A stretch of DNA of 64,000 nt from Octadecabacter antarcticus 307 (GTDB taxonomy: Bacteria; Pseudomonadota; Alphaproteobacteria; Rhodobacterales; Rhodobacteraceae): NCBI RefSeq assembly GCF_000155675.2, contig NC_020911.1, positions 4,454,501 to 4,518,500 on the forward strand. The letters run 5' to 3'. Position 1 is the first letter of the stretch, and each line of letters starts with the position of its first letter. The translations under genes and the position numbers were made by a program. The notes under the pieces were generated by a model. That model saw only the letters and a program-made list of their open reading frames with translations. It was not told the DNA's origin and did not search any database. Positions 44,996 through 55,142 of this stretch are shown here, piece after piece.

Positions 44996-45865
44996 TCAGG
45001 CGCGAACCAATTTTTCGTAGTCGGCGGCAAGGTCTGTAACCAGCTTGCCGACTTCGAATTTTTTCTCACCGATCTGACCGACTGGTGTGACCTCGGCGGC
45101 AGTGCCTGTCAGCCAGCATTGTTCAAACCCGTCTAGTTCTTCGGGCATGATGTGGCGTTCAATGACGGTGATGCCTTTGTCACGCAGCATGCCGATAACC
45201 GTTTGACGGGTGATCCCGTTCAGGAATGCATCAGGTGTGGGCGTGTGCACTTCGCCGTTTTTGACAAAGAAGATATTGGCGCCCGTCGCTTCGGCGATGT
45301 AGCCACGATAGTCGTACATCATGGCATCTGAACAGCCCTTCGCCTCTGCCGCGTGCTTGGACATTGTCGCGATCATGTACAGGCCAGCAGCTTTGGCTTG
45401 GGACGGGGCGCATTCGGGCGACGGGCGTTTCCATTTGGCAATATCGAGCTTTGCACCCTTGGTTTTGGCATCGCCGTAATAGTTACCCCATTCCCAAACA
45501 GCCACGGCCATATGGACAGGATTGCGCGAAGACGCGACGCCCATGTCTTCACCGGCACCGCGCCATGCAACCGCACGCACATAGGCGTCTTTCAGGCCGT
45601 TGGCATCAAGTGCTGCTTGTTTCGCAGCCTCGATTTCGTCGATTGTATAGGGGATGTCGAAGTCGATGAACTTGCCAGATCTCAGCATGCGTTCGGAGTG
45701 CTGGCGGGATTTGAATATCTTGCCGTTGTAGCAGCGTTCGCCTTCAAACACGGAGGAGGCGTAGTGCAGGGCGTGAGAGAGGATGTGGACTTTGGCCGCG
45801 CGCCAGTCGACGAGCGTGCCGTCCATCCAGATTTTGCCATCACGATCATCATATGCGCCAGCCAT
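44996..45865 (-). CDS. ilvE: branched-chain amino acid aminotransferase
   Basis: 289 residues. A PLP fold-type IV enzyme that transaminates Leu, Ile and Val with glutamate. Motifs: KIWMDGTLVDWRAAKVHILS at the start, SRQHSERMLRSGKFIDFD, the PLP-lysine region YMIATMSKHAAEAKGCSDAM, and EATGANIFFVKNGEVHTP with FLNGITRQTVI. Complete and of normal length. Divergent from the MarR-type gene across 147 bases. Confidence 0.95.
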   Translation of the reverse strand: MAGAYDDRDGKIWMDGTLVDWRAAKVHILSHALHYASSVFEGERCYNGKIFKSRQHSERMLRSGKFIDFDIPYTIDEIEAAKQAALDANGLKDAYVRAVAWRGAGEDMGVASSRNPVHMAVAVWEWGNYYGDAKTKGAKLDIAKWKRPSPECAPSQAKAAGLYMIATMSKHAAEAKGCSDAMMYDYRGYIAEATGANIFFVKNGEVHTPTPDAFLNGITRQTVIGMLRDKGITVIERHIMPEELDGFEQCWLTGTAAEVTPVGQIGEKKFEVGKLVTDLAADYEKLVRA

Positions 45866-46012
45866 GTTGCAGCCCCCTTACTTTATGAATATTGCGCATT
45901 TAGGTCCGATGTGGACACTTAATTACGCGAAACCTGCGATTCGATACCCATGCCTGCTTGGAATGTCAACAAAGCTGACGTATTGTTAGGCACATTGTGA
46001 AGGAGGCCCCCT

Positions 46013-46516
46013 ATGGAAGGCGGCGGGAGAGAAACCGGCAACGCACTGTTGTTCCTAACGGATGAACAGCTTCGCAAAGGAATTGAGGCGATGTTTTTCG
46101 CCTACCGTGGGTTTACGGCAGACCCTGATCGTATTCTGTCTGACATTGCCTACGGGCGGGCGCATCATCGTGCGCTACATTTTATTCATCGCAGTCCGGG
46201 AACGACGGTCAATAATCTATTGGCGATGCTGGGCGTTACAAAGCAATCGCTGAACCGTGTGTTGCGGGCATTGGTTGCGGATGGTTTGGTCCGCAACGAA
46301 GTCGGTAAGCGCGACAAGCGGGAACGACACTTGTATCTGACGCCAGACGGCGAGGCGTTGGAACGGCAGTTGTCAGATGCCCAACGCGACCGGATGCGAA
46401 CCGCCTACCGCGCTGCGGGGCCGGAAGCCGTTACAGGGTTCAGGCAAGTGCTTGAGGCGATGATGGATGAAGAGATGCGCAATCGTTATGATGCGTTGAA
46501 AGACCTGAAGGGGTAG
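46013..46516 (+). CDS. MarR-family regulator (PetP-like)
   Basis: 167 residues with a winged helix: VNNLLAMLGVTKQSLNRVLR is the recognition helix region and DKRERHLYLTPDGEALE the wing. A MarR-type gene directly before an OmpR-type response regulator is the petP-petR arrangement of Rhodobacter capsulatus, where both act on cytochrome bc1 genes; equivalence is inferred from order and size. Four bases separate it from the next gene. Confidence 0.82.
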   Translation: MEGGGRETGNALLFLTDEQLRKGIEAMFFAYRGFTADPDRILSDIAYGRAHHRALHFIHRSPGTTVNNLLAMLGVTKQSLNRVLRALVADGLVRNEVGKRDKRERHLYLTPDGEALERQLSDAQRDRMRTAYRAAGPEAVTGFRQVLEAMMDEEMRNRYDALKDLKG

Positions 46517-46520
46517 TACA

Positions 46521-47222
46521 ATGCACAGTGACCAGCCACATCTGCTGATTGTCGACGACGATGAGCGGATCCGCGTGTTGTTGCAGAAATATTTAGTGCG
46601 CAATGGGTTTCTTGTGACGGCTGCCCGCGATGCAGCCCATGCACGGCGGATTTTAGCGGGCTTGGATTTTGACCTGCTCGTTCTGGATGTGATGATGCCC
46701 GGCGAGGACGGCGTGACACTGTGTGCTGACCTGCGCCGTGAACGTAACACGCCGATCTTGTTGCTGACGGCCAAAGCGGAGACCAGCGATCGGATCGCTG
46801 GGCTTGAGGCGGGCGCGGATGATTATCTGGCCAAGCCGTTTGAACCCAAGGAACTGCTGCTGCGGATCAATTCAATCCTGCGCCGTGTGCCACCATCGGA
46901 AGCCAAAAGTATTGTTCCTCAGGTGCTGCATCTGGGGCCGCTGCGCTATGAAATGGACCGTGGAGAAATATGGCGTGGCGAGGATTTGGTGCGGCTGACC
47001 GCGACGGAGGTGCAGTTGATGAAGATATTCTCGACCACTCCGGGGGAAGCGATCAGCCGAGAGAATTTGGTGGATCGGTTGGGTCGATCTGGCGGGCAGG
47101 CACAAGAGCGTGCAGTAGACGTGCAGATCACACGGTTGCGCCGCAAGTTAGAGACTGACCCTAAACAGCCACGCTATCTGCAGACGGTGCGCGGTGCGGG
47201 ATATATGTTGGCGCCAGATTAA
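46521..47222 (+). CDS. OmpR-family response regulator (PetR-like)
   Basis: 233 residues. The receiver domain has the acidic pair in LIVDDDERIRVLL, the phospho-acceptor Asp in LVLDVMMPGEDG, Thr in LLLTAKAE and Lys in DYLAKPFEP. The C-terminal winged helix ends RAVDVQITRLRRKLE, YLQTVRGAGYMLAPD. No sensor kinase is adjacent, as in petR of Rhodobacter. It is probably co-transcribed with the MarR gene. Confidence 0.9.
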   Translation: MHSDQPHLLIVDDDERIRVLLQKYLVRNGFLVTAARDAAHARRILAGLDFDLLVLDVMMPGEDGVTLCADLRRERNTPILLLTAKAETSDRIAGLEAGADDYLAKPFEPKELLLRINSILRRVPPSEAKSIVPQVLHLGPLRYEMDRGEIWRGEDLVRLTATEVQLMKIFSTTPGEAISRENLVDRLGRSGGQAQERAVDVQITRLRRKLETDPKQPRYLQTVRGAGYMLAPD

Positions 47223-47314
47223 AAGACGTAATACCTGCACCTTGTTGAACTGACGGAAGTCCCTTGCGGGGATGATTCTGAGATAAAGATAGTGAAAAAA
47301 GGCAAGGGGGCGGT

Positions 47315-48238
47315 ATGGCCACGGCATTGATTACACATAAGGGCTGTTACGACCATGTGACACCGCAAGGACATCCTGAGCAGGTGGCGCGGTTGGATGC
47401 GGTGTTGGGTGCGATGGACGGCATGGATTTGGTGCGTGTTGATGCGCCATTGGCGGCGGATGATGACCTATTACGGGCCCATCCGAAGGCGCATATTCAG
47501 ACGATCAAGGCGGCAGCGCCGTCCGAGGGCTGGCGGTCTTTGGATGCGGATACGCATATGTCTGTTGGCACTTTGGAAGCAGCCTATCGTGCGGCGGGTG
47601 CTGTTGTTAAGGCGGTCGATCTGGTGATGGCTGGCGACGTTGGCAATGCGTTTGCCGCAGTGCGCCCACCAGGGCATCACGCAGAACGCGAGACTGCAAT
47701 GGGGTTCTGTTTCTTTGGATCTGTCGCTGTCGCAGCCAAGCATGCGTTGGAATTTCACGGGTTAAAGCGCGTTGCGATTTTGGATTTCGATGTGCACCAT
47801 GGCAACGGCACGCAGGATTTGGTTGAAGAGGATGCGCGGATTTTGTTCTGTTCAAGCCATCAGATGCCATTATTTCCCGGCACGGGTGCGGCGCATGAAA
47901 CCGGCGTTGGCAATGTTGTGAATGTTCCACTGCCAGATGGCTGTGGATCAGCCACATTTCGCACTGCGTGGGAACGCCAAGTGTTTCCACGCGTTGATGC
48001 GTTCAAGCCAGAGCTTTTGTTGATATCCGCGGGATTTGATGCACATGCTAACGATCCATTGGCGGGGGTGCTGTTGCATGAGGATGATTTCGCGTGGATC
48101 ACTGGAAAGCTGTGTGATTTGGCGGATAAGCATTGTTCAGGCCGTGTGGTATCCGCGCTTGAGGGCGGGTATGATCTGGAAGCCTTGGGCCGTTCGGCGC
48201 GGGCACACGTAGACGTATTAAAGGAGCGCGCGCGATGA
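47315..48238 (+). CDS. histone-deacetylase-family amidohydrolase
   Basis: 307 residues. A zinc-dependent deacetylase of the class II HDAC/acetylpolyamine type. Active-site blocks: RPPGHHAERETAMGFCFFGS with the His pair, LDFDVHHGNGTQ with the zinc Asp and His, and LISAGFDAHANDPLAGV with the second zinc Asp. The C-terminal LEGGYDLEAL is also typical. The substrate is unknown (acetylated polyamines or proteins). It overlaps xseB by 4 bases. Confidence 0.92.
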   Translation: MATALITHKGCYDHVTPQGHPEQVARLDAVLGAMDGMDLVRVDAPLAADDDLLRAHPKAHIQTIKAAAPSEGWRSLDADTHMSVGTLEAAYRAAGAVVKAVDLVMAGDVGNAFAAVRPPGHHAERETAMGFCFFGSVAVAAKHALEFHGLKRVAILDFDVHHGNGTQDLVEEDARILFCSSHQMPLFPGTGAAHETGVGNVVNVPLPDGCGSATFRTAWERQVFPRVDAFKPELLLISAGFDAHANDPLAGVLLHEDDFAWITGKLCDLADKHCSGRVVSALEGGYDLEALGRSARAHVDVLKERAR

Positions 48239-48471
48239 GTGCAGATGTTAAAGCGATGAGTTTCGAGGACGCGCTACGCGAGTTAGAGCAGGTTGTCGGC
48301 AAGTTGGAGCGTGGCGAGGTTCCGCTAGACGATTCTATTGCGCTGTATGAACGTGGTGCGAAATTGAAAAAGCGCTGTGAGGCGAAGCTGAAAGAGGCTG
48401 AAGAAAAGGTTGCTAAGTTGACACTGGATGGCGATGGGCAACCGACAGGCACGGAACCGTTGGATGGCTGA
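48235..48471 (+). CDS. xseB: exodeoxyribonuclease VII small subunit
   Basis: 78 residues. The family signature MSFEDALRELEQVVGKLERG is followed by PLDDSIALYERGAKLKKRCE. It is the small helical subunit of a single-strand exonuclease. It starts in ATGA overlap with the upstream gene and overlaps ispA downstream by 8 bases. Confidence 0.94.
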   Translation: MSADVKAMSFEDALRELEQVVGKLERGEVPLDDSIALYERGAKLKKRCEAKLKEAEEKVAKLTLDGDGQPTGTEPLDG

Positions 48472-49333
48472 CGCATTGAAAGATGCGCTGAAGCATGCAG
48501 CACAGATTGTTGAGACAACAATCGAGGCCGCTGTGCGACCTGTTGAAACGGTTGTCCCAGACGCGATGATGTATGCGGTGCGCGGCGGAAAGGCATTGCG
48601 CGGATTTCTAGTTCTTGAAGGTGCGCGTTTGCACGGTGTCGAGGAGCGGATCGCTGCACCGATCGCTGGCGCAATAGAGGCGATGCACGCCTATTCCCTT
48701 ATACATGATGATTTGCCCTGTATGGATGATGATGATGTGCGGCGCGGCAAACCAACGGTGCACCGCAAGTGGGACGCGGCGACGGCAGTTCTGACGGGCG
48801 ATGCGTTGCAGGCCTTGGCGTTTGAATTGATTATGTCGGCAGATATCAAGCCAGAGGCGAAGGTCGTTTTGGCACATATGCTGGCCATCGATGCTGGTGA
48901 GCGTGGCATGGTTGGTGGGCAAGCAGCGGACATCGCGGCCGAGACCGCGGATGCGCCTTTGACCCTGCGCGAGATTGAAAGCCTACAGGCCAAGAAGACT
49001 GGAGCGTTGATTGAATGGGCCTGTGCGGCTGGTCCACGAATTGCAGGCGCGGACGAGATGCCAATGCGCCATTATGGCCAAGCGCTGGGCCGCGCGTTTC
49101 AGATTGCCGACGACATTCTGGATGTGACGGGCGACGCGAACACGGTTGGTAAGGCGGTTTGCAAGGACGACGCTGCGGGTAAGGCCACGTTTGTTTCGCT
49201 TTTGGGTCTGGATGGGGCGAAACGTCGCGCGGTTGAGTTGGTGGACGAGGCATGTGATGCATTAGATGTTTATAAAGAGGCAGCTGACACGTTAAAGGCT
49301 GCAGCGCGGTTCGTTGTGAACCGAAGCCGCTGA
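48464..49333 (+). CDS. ispA: farnesyl (polyprenyl) diphosphate synthase
   Basis: 289 residues from ATG 48464, inside the end of xseB; the longer frame from 48428 lies within xseB. Aspartate-rich motifs [10 protein letters not shown] and DDILD are complete. It makes farnesyl diphosphate for quinones, undecaprenyl carrier and, here, carotenoids. The xseB-ispA-dxs order is the classic bacterial isoprenoid cluster. Confidence 0.93.
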   Translation: MADALKDALKHAAQIVETTIEAAVRPVETVVPDAMMYAVRGGKALRGFLVLEGARLHGVEERIAAPIAGAIEAMHAYSLIHDDLPCMDDDDVRRGKPTVHRKWDAATAVLTGDALQALAFELIMSADIKPEAKVVLAHMLAIDAGERGMVGGQAADIAAETADAPLTLREIESLQAKKTGALIEWACAAGPRIAGADEMPMRHYGQALGRAFQIADDILDVTGDANTVGKAVCKDDAAGKATFVSLLGLDGAKRRAVELVDEACDALDVYKEAADTLKAAARFVVNRSR

Positions 49334-49346
49334 AGGATGGCCCGAT

Positions 49347-51254
49347 ATGGCTGAGAGACCGATGACCCCACTTTTGGATCAAATTGATCTGCCGAGTGAC
49401 ATGAATGGCCTGAGTGATGCGCAGTTGCGCAGGCTTGCGGATGAATTGCGGGCCGAGACGATTTCAACGGTGTCAGAGACTGGTGGGCATTTGGGGGCCG
49501 GGCTTGGCGTGGTTGAGTTGACTGTGGCGCTGCATGCGGTTTTCGACGCGCCCAAGGACAAGATTGTTTGGGACGTCAGCCATCAGACCTATCCGCACAA
49601 GATCCTGACGGGTCGACGGGATCGTATTCGCACATTGCGCCAAAAGGATGGATTGAGCGGGTTCACCAAGCGGTCTGAATCGCCCTACGATTGCTTTGGT
49701 GCTGCGCATTCGTCCACATCGATTTCTGCCGCCCTCGGCTTTGCTGTTGCGCGCGATTTGGGTGGCGAAGGCGGCGATGCGATTGCGGTGATTGGCGACG
49801 GGGCGATGTCGGCGGGCATGGCGTATGAAGCGCTCAATAACGCGGGACATTTGAAGAAACGCCTGATCGTGATTTTAAATGACAACGAAATGTCGATTGC
49901 ACCACCAGTTGGCGCGATGTCGTCGTATCTGTCGCGCCTTTATGCGGGCGACCCGTTTCAGGAATTTAAAGCGGCGGCAAAAGGCGCCGTGTCGTTTTTG
50001 CCGGAACCTTTGCAAGAAGGCGCGCGGCGGGCCAAGGATATGTTGAAACATATGACCGTTGGCGGAACGCTGTTTGAAGAACTGGGTTTTTCGTATCTGG
50101 GGCCGATTGACGGACACGATATGGAACAGTTGTTGTCGGTGCTGCGGACGGTAAAAATACGTGCGACAGGGCCGATCCTAATTCATGTGATTACCAAAAA
50201 GGGCAAAGGCTACGCCGAAAATCGTGCGGATCGCGGTCATGCAACGGCAAAGTTTGATGTGGTGACAGGCGAGCAGAAGAAAACGCCAAGCAATGCGCCA
50301 TCTTACACGTCGGTATTTGCTGAAAGCCTGATCAAACATGCGACCAAAGACGACAAGATCGTTGCAGTGACGGCGGCGATGCCGGATGGCACGGGGTTGG
50401 ATCGGTTCATGTCGCGGTTTGCGTCGCGCTGTTTTGACGTTGGTATTGCCGAACAACATGGCGTGACGTTTTGTGCAGGTCTCGCGGCGGGCGGGATGAA
50501 GCCGTTTTGCACGATTTATTCCACCTTTCTGCAACGTGGCTATGACCAGATCGTGCATGATGTTGCGATCCAACGTCTGCCCGTGCGGTTTGCGATTGAT
50601 CGCGCGGGGCTGGTCGGCGCGGATGGCGCGACCCACGCCGGATCCTTCGATGTGGCGTTTCTGGCGAACCTGCCTGGATTTGTTGTCATGGCCGCTGCGG
50701 ATGAGGCGGAGTTGACGCGCATGGTGGCAACCGCTGTTGCCCATGATAGTGGACCAATCGCATTCCGCTTTCCACGTGGCGAAGGTGTCGGTGTTGAAAT
50801 TCCCGATGACGCGCAGCCGCTTGAAATTGGCAAAGGTCGGATGATCCGAGCAGGCGCGCGTGTCGCCATTCTGTCGTTCGGCACACGGTTACAGGAAATT
50901 GAAAAAGCCTGTGAAGCGCTGGCCACAAGGGGCATCACGCCTACAGTTGCAGATGCGCGGTTCGCCAAGCCGTTAGATCGCGACATGATCCTTGGACTGG
51001 CGCGCGATCACGAAGCACTGATCACCGTTGAAGAAGGCGCAATTGGTGGGTTCGGGTCACATGTGGCGCAATTGTTGGCAGAGGAAGGCGTGTTTGATCA
51101 TGGCCTGAAGTTCCGTTCAATGGTGCTGCCGGATGTGTTTATCGACCAAGCGGGCCCGCGCGAAATGTACGAAGTTGCGGGCATGAACGCCGAACACATC
51201 GAAACAAAAGTACTGCATGTGTTGGGCGTCGATGTGATTGGAAAACGCGCTTAG
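49347..51254 (+). CDS. dxs: 1-deoxy-D-xylulose-5-phosphate synthase
   Basis: 635 residues. A thiamine-diphosphate enzyme that opens the MEP pathway. Motifs: [17 protein letters not shown] with the catalytic His, the ThDP-binding [18 protein letters not shown] with NDNEMSI, and the transketolase-like centre [17 protein letters not shown] with the catalytic Glu. Complete. Follows ispA by 13 bases, so co-transcribed with it. Confidence 0.96.
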   Translation: MAERPMTPLLDQIDLPSDMNGLSDAQLRRLADELRAETISTVSETGGHLGAGLGVVELTVALHAVFDAPKDKIVWDVSHQTYPHKILTGRRDRIRTLRQKDGLSGFTKRSESPYDCFGAAHSSTSISAALGFAVARDLGGEGGDAIAVIGDGAMSAGMAYEALNNAGHLKKRLIVILNDNEMSIAPPVGAMSSYLSRLYAGDPFQEFKAAAKGAVSFLPEPLQEGARRAKDMLKHMTVGGTLFEELGFSYLGPIDGHDMEQLLSVLRTVKIRATGPILIHVITKKGKGYAENRADRGHATAKFDVVTGEQKKTPSNAPSYTSVFAESLIKHATKDDKIVAVTAAMPDGTGLDRFMSRFASRCFDVGIAEQHGVTFCAGLAAGGMKPFCTIYSTFLQRGYDQIVHDVAIQRLPVRFAIDRAGLVGADGATHAGSFDVAFLANLPGFVVMAAADEAELTRMVATAVAHDSGPIAFRFPRGEGVGVEIPDDAQPLEIGKGRMIRAGARVAILSFGTRLQEIEKACEALATRGITPTVADARFAKPLDRDMILGLARDHEALITVEEGAIGGFGSHVAQLLAEEGVFDHGLKFRSMVLPDVFIDQAGPREMYEVAGMNAEHIETKVLHVLGVDVIGKRA

Positions 51255-51324
51255 GGCTGCTTTGGCAGGCATCTTTTGATTGCTTTGTATATTGCAAGTG
51301 GACCTATGCGGGACAAGATTTGGC

Positions 51325-52182
51325 CTAGCGATTTTCTGTTTCAGCGGCCAGAAGTGCGGCGAGACCTGCGCGGTAGTCTGGGTAGATTAATTTCACGCCA
51401 AGTTCGGATTTGATCCGGTCATTGCGCACCTTTTTACTTTCAGCATAAAAACTACGCGCCATCGGGGTCAGGTCGGCAACAGCAAAATTCTGCGCTGGCG
51501 GGGTTGCCATGCCAAGCAGTTCTGCGGCGTGCGCGATGACGTCTTGGGGCGGGGCGGGATCATCGTCACATAGATTATAGATCGCACCGGAATTGGGCTG
51601 CGCGATGGATGCGGCAAGCGTTTGGGCAATATCGGCCACGTGGATACGGCTGAAAACCTGGCCGTCTTTGATGATGCGGCGTGCGGTGCCGTTGCGCACT
51701 TTCGCAAATGGCCCACGTCCGGGCCCGTAAATTCCCGCTAGCCGGAAAATGTGCAGTGGCAGACCAAGCGATTGCCACGCAGTTTCAGCGTCCACCCGCA
51801 TCTGACCGCGTTTCGTTGAGGGGTTGAGGGGCGTGTTTTCATCGACCCAGCCCCCGTCATGATCGCCGTAAACGCCAGTCGTAGACAGATAGCCAACCCA
51901 TTCGAACTGATCACGACGTGACGCGATTTCGCTGCGCAATTCGTTGAGGACTGGATCACCTGCGTCAGACGGACCTGCGGAAATCAATAGATGCGTCGCA
52001 GCATTGAGAGCAGGGGTGAGGTCCGCACCGGGCCAAATGCGCGGCTCGGTCCCTCCCGCCATTAATGCGGCCGCTTTTTCGTCGCTGCGCGTGGTTCCGA
52101 TCACGCGCCAATCGTCTGATAGAAGCGTTGTAAGTGCGCGGGCCGAATAACCGTGGCCAAAGGAGAGGAGCGTTTTTGTCAT
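51325..52182 (-). CDS. NAD(P)-binding epimerase/dehydratase-like protein
   Basis: 285 residues from MTKTLLSFGHGYSAR at 52182 (a longer frame to 52251 crosses into the divergent gene's leader). An extended SDR fold: the nucleotide loop reads SFGHGYSARALTTLL rather than the canonical GxxGxxG. YLSTTGVYGDHDGGWVDENT and FRLAGIYGPGRGPF are NAD-epimerase-like. The YeeZ/YbjS type is the closest I can think of; the substrate is unknown. Confidence 0.8.
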   Translation of the reverse strand: MTKTLLSFGHGYSARALTTLLSDDWRVIGTTRSDEKAAALMAGGTEPRIWPGADLTPALNAATHLLISAGPSDAGDPVLNELRSEIASRRDQFEWVGYLSTTGVYGDHDGGWVDENTPLNPSTKRGQMRVDAETAWQSLGLPLHIFRLAGIYGPGRGPFAKVRNGTARRIIKDGQVFSRIHVADIAQTLAASIAQPNSGAIYNLCDDDPAPPQDVIAHAAELLGMATPPAQNFAVADLTPMARSFYAESKKVRNDRIKSELGVKLIYPDYRAGLAALLAAETENR

Positions 52183-52235
52183 GCCTATTGGTCGCGCAAG
52201 CTGCGGCGCGGCGCAAGGTGTGTTAGGATCAATGC

Positions 52236-52617
52236 ATGACAGATGATACAAATTTAGAAGGCGCCTATGCGCTGAAGACGCCAGAAGATACCAAACGACT
52301 TTACGCAGCGTGGGCAGATACCTACGACAGCGATTTTGGCGCCGCGCAGGGCTATCTGACCCCGCGCGAAGTGGTCCGGGTTTTCGTCGGTGCTGGAGGG
52401 TGTGGTCCGGTTCTGGACGTTGGTGCGGGGACGGGATTGGTTGGCGAAGGATTGGCGGCAGTTGGCGTTGGGCCGATTGACGCGCTAGATCTGTCTGAAG
52501 ACATGTTGCGCGTCGCCAAAGGCAAAGGTGCCTACCGCGACTTGATTGCGGCGGATGTCACCCAGCCATTGGGCCTGACGGGATATCGCGGAATCGTCAG
52601 TGCCGGCACATTTACCA
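52236..52617 (+). pseudogene. SAM-dependent methyltransferase, 3' end cut by IS6
   Basis: From ATG 52236 the frame gives LYAAWADTYDSDFGAAQGYL, the SAM-binding loop VLDVGAGTGLVGEGL and LDLSEDMLRVAK, then YRGIVSAGTFT. At 52618 the IS6 end begins and the frame runs into it. About 127 of the usual ~200 residues remain; motifs after beta-strand 4 are lost. The missing part is not found beyond the IS cluster. Confidence 0.85.
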
Positions 52618-53444
52618 GGTTCTGTCGCAAATTTTTCGGCAGGCTGACGAACAGTCTTCTTTGGACACAATTATGCTGCGAGGGCTGCGAACTGCTTGAA
52701 TGCCGGGATGCCTGTTTGGGCTAGTTGGCCCTTGCGGATCATATGCGCAGTTTCGATCCCAGCCAATGTTGTTGCAGCAGAATGGAACGCTTTGAAGCCC
52801 AGCATTGGCCGTGTGATCCGCTTGATGAATCGATGATCCTGCTCCACAATATTGTTGAGATATTTAGATTGAAAGATACTGATAATCTGACCAGCTCCCG
52901 TGAATTTAAGGATGACATTGAGGCTTTGCAGGCCAGCCAAATTGGCACCACTCTTGTCGATCGCAATACGATCTGGAACACCGTTAGTGCCAACGGCGCG
53001 CTTGAAGAACCTTCGAGCGGCGCCGGTGTCACGACGCTTTGACAACATAAAATCAAGAGTTTCCCCTTCGCGATCAACAGCGCGGTAAAGATAGGTCCAC
53101 TCACCACGAACCTTGATATACGTTTCATCCATTCGCCAAGAGACGGCTGTCGGTTTCTTTCTGGCCTGCGCGTTTGCAGCAATCAATGGTGAGAATTTCA
53201 CCACCCACCGGTTCAGAGTGGCATGATCGATTTCAACGCCGCGTTCGGCCATGATTTCCTTTAAATCACGATACGAGACGCCATAACGTACGTAGAAAAA
53301 TACAGCGTACAGGATCACGCTTTTGGGGAAGTGGTTCCCTTTGAAATCAATTTTCACAGTCAGTAGCTCACCCTCAAGAACAAAGGCCCGCACCTAACAC
53401 AATCCAGCAGTCTCACCCAAACGCAAAAACTTTGCGACAGAACC
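52618..53444 (-). mobile_element. IS6-family insertion sequence (827 bp)
   Basis: GGTTCTGTCGCAAA at 52618 and TTTGCGACAGAACC ending at 53444 are perfect 14-bp ends. It contains one complete transposase gene. No 8-bp target duplication is visible, so a neighbouring deletion probably followed insertion. Confidence 0.93.
52671..53393 (-). CDS. IS6-family transposase
   Basis: 240 residues, complete. DDE-domain motifs: WRMDETYIKVRGEWTYLYRA, VDREGETLDFMLS, IAIDKSGANLAGL and VEQDHRFIKRITRPMLGFK. The front YGVSYRDLKEIMAERGVEID is the usual helix-turn-helix. It belongs to a different IS6 subgroup from the fragments at 54511 and 56165. Confidence 0.95.
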   Translation of the reverse strand: MRAFVLEGELLTVKIDFKGNHFPKSVILYAVFFYVRYGVSYRDLKEIMAERGVEIDHATLNRWVVKFSPLIAANAQARKKPTAVSWRMDETYIKVRGEWTYLYRAVDREGETLDFMLSKRRDTGAARRFFKRAVGTNGVPDRIAIDKSGANLAGLQSLNVILKFTGAGQIISIFQSKYLNNIVEQDHRFIKRITRPMLGFKAFHSAATTLAGIETAHMIRKGQLAQTGIPAFKQFAALAA

Positions 53445-53578
53445 CGCGCAACACGGTGTTTTTCAACAGAATCGGCTGTGAGTGACCAAGCGCATTCGAT
53501 GGAAGGCCACGATGCTGCAGAGCGGAGAACTGCAAGTTGGAGCCCTTAGAGTCTGATTCAAAACTATTTGAGCGATTT
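53445..53578. repeat. half-end of the transposon type that also ends the 220-bp MITE
   Basis: TTTTTCAACAGAATCGG near 53459-53475 matches the MITE end at 26016-26032 except one base. The rest, up to the next IS end (about 53550), has no gene. Confidence 0.5.
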
Positions 53579-54464
53579 CAGATCCTTGTGAGATGTCGTG
53601 TGACGCGTCTAATGTGTGCGATGAGGATTCAAGCCTCTGCGCTTGCGATAGATTTTTCCCAATCTTTTGATAGGCGGCGACATCGGTTCAGCCAGGCGAA
53701 GGTGCGTTCGACGACCCACCGGCGCGGCAGCACTTCAAAGCCCTCTGTGGTATCGGAACGTTTGATGATCTGGACGGTCCATCGGCCAAGGGCCTTCAGC
53801 GCGTCCCGCAGTTTGGGCCCTGCATATCCGCCATCCGCAAATACATGCCGCAATGATGGATAACGTGAGACGATAGCTTTCAACACATCTGGCGCGCCAT
53901 CCCGATCCTGAATTCCGGCACTGTGGACCACCAGGCCCACCAAAAATCGACTGTGTCGGTGACGATATGGCGCTTGCGTCCTTTGATCCGTTTTCCCGCA
54001 TCGTACCCTCTAACCCCACCACTTTCAGTTGTTTTTACGCTCTGACTATCTATGATCCCGGCGGTTGGCTGGGCCTTACGGCCCTCGGCCAAACGCGCGA
54101 CTTCCACCAGCTTACGGTTCATCTCATCCAGCAAGCCATCATCGCGCCACGCGTAAAAATAACTCCGCACAGTCGAAACTGGCGGGAAGTCGTTGGGCAA
54201 CATGCGCCACTGGCATCCGGTCGTTGCAATGTAGAGGATCGCGTCGAATACGTCGCGCAAACATGTCGTACGAGGCCGGCCTGTTCCCTTGGGCGGCCGC
54301 ATCAAAGGCGCTATCAACGCCCATTCTGCGTCTGTCATATCACTTGCGTACTTATCGCTTTTTCGATCATGTTGGCGACGGGTGAGCTCAGTCCAGGCCA
54401 TTGAGATCTCCATTCAGCTTCATAACCGAATACAATTACAACTTACTTAACTAGTTTTAAATCG
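53550..54464 (-). mobile_element. IS5-family (IS427-like) element, approximate limits
   Basis: GAGTCTGATTCAAAAC near 53550 and GTTTTAAATCGGGG near 54454 are imperfect inverted ends around the split transposase. Limits are good to about 15 bases. Confidence 0.55.
53579..54413 (-). pseudogene. IS5-family (IS427-like) transposase with -1 frameshift and nonsense codon
   Basis: The first frame (54413 leftwards) holds MTDAEWALIAPLMRPPKGTG, GCQWRMLPNDFPPVSTV, IDSQSVKTTE and GRKRHIVTDTVDF. Near 53944 the sense frame moves by -1 at a run of five T and continues as LVGLVVHSAGIQDRDGAPDV, FADGGYAGPKL and PRRWVVERTFAWLNRCRRL. A TGA at 53629 then replaces the expected Trp before LIAHIRRVTRHL. IS427-group elements often use programmed frameshifting, but the TGA suggests decay. 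Confidence 0.8.
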
Positions 54465-54760
54465 GGGATCGTCAAGTTGCGGGGTATTTCCCTTCGGGGT
54501 ATGCATTCGTATGACCAAGCCCAAGCAATCTGGCGCCTTCTTAGGCCATCGTTTTTCTCCTGAGATCATCGCATACGCCGTCTGGGCCTATCACCGATTT
54601 CCCATGAATTTGCGCGATGTCGAGGACTTGCTGGCAGCACGTGGGATTATAGTCAGCTACGAGACCATCCGCGCTTGGGTAGCGAAATTCGGATCACAAT
54701 ATGCCAAGGTGATCCGCCGAGATCGACCCAAAGTGGCGGACAAATGGCACCTGGACGAGG
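54465..54760 (+). pseudogene. IS6-like transposase fragment, left arm of an inverted pair
   Basis: ATG 54511 opens KQSGAFLGHRFSPEIIAYAV and continues to DKWHLDE (54760), the first ~83 residues of an IS6/IS240-like transposase, where foreign sequence takes over. The same stretch occurs inverted at 56165-56513, so the two form ~295-bp inverted repeats around the IS3 element. Confidence 0.85.
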
Positions 54761-54823
54761 ATGTCCAGCACATCAATTTTGAAACTGAAACGTCGATGTG
54801 TCGGACTTTGTGGTCGTTCACAT
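54761..54823. other. 63-bp filler between the IS6 fragment and IS3
   Basis: No match to anything else in the window; it replaces the rest of the left IS6 fragment. Confidence 0.4.
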
Positions 54824-55100
54824 TGACCTGTGCCCCAATTTCCCTCCAGCTTTGCGCGGAGTCCTTGGTGCTAAATCTTTGACCTTAAGCGGCCATCTTG
54901 TCGATGATCCTTCTCTCTAAAAATTCCATTGGCGTCAGGTTCCCCAGAGCTGAATGTGGTCTGCGCCAGTTGTAGTCGTCCTGCCATTCTTCAAGCGTTT
55001 TGCGGGCGTCGCCCAATGTAGCAAACAGCGTTTCATTGAGGCATTCATCTCTTAGTTTACCGTTGAAGCTTTCGATGAACCCGTTCTGCTGGGGCTTGCC

Positions 55101-55142
55101 CCCTCTCATGGTTTGCAAGCAAACCACTGCCGGGCGGCGGGA
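55101..55142 (-). repeat. palindromic in-gene insert (element B, in frame)
   Basis: In coding orientation it holds GCCCGGCAG, stem TGGTTTGC-TT-GCAAACCA and TGAGAGGG, nearly the same as element A but read in another frame, so without a stop. The family normally has one Pro codon here; 14 codons are found, a net gain of 39 nt. Confidence 0.85.
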
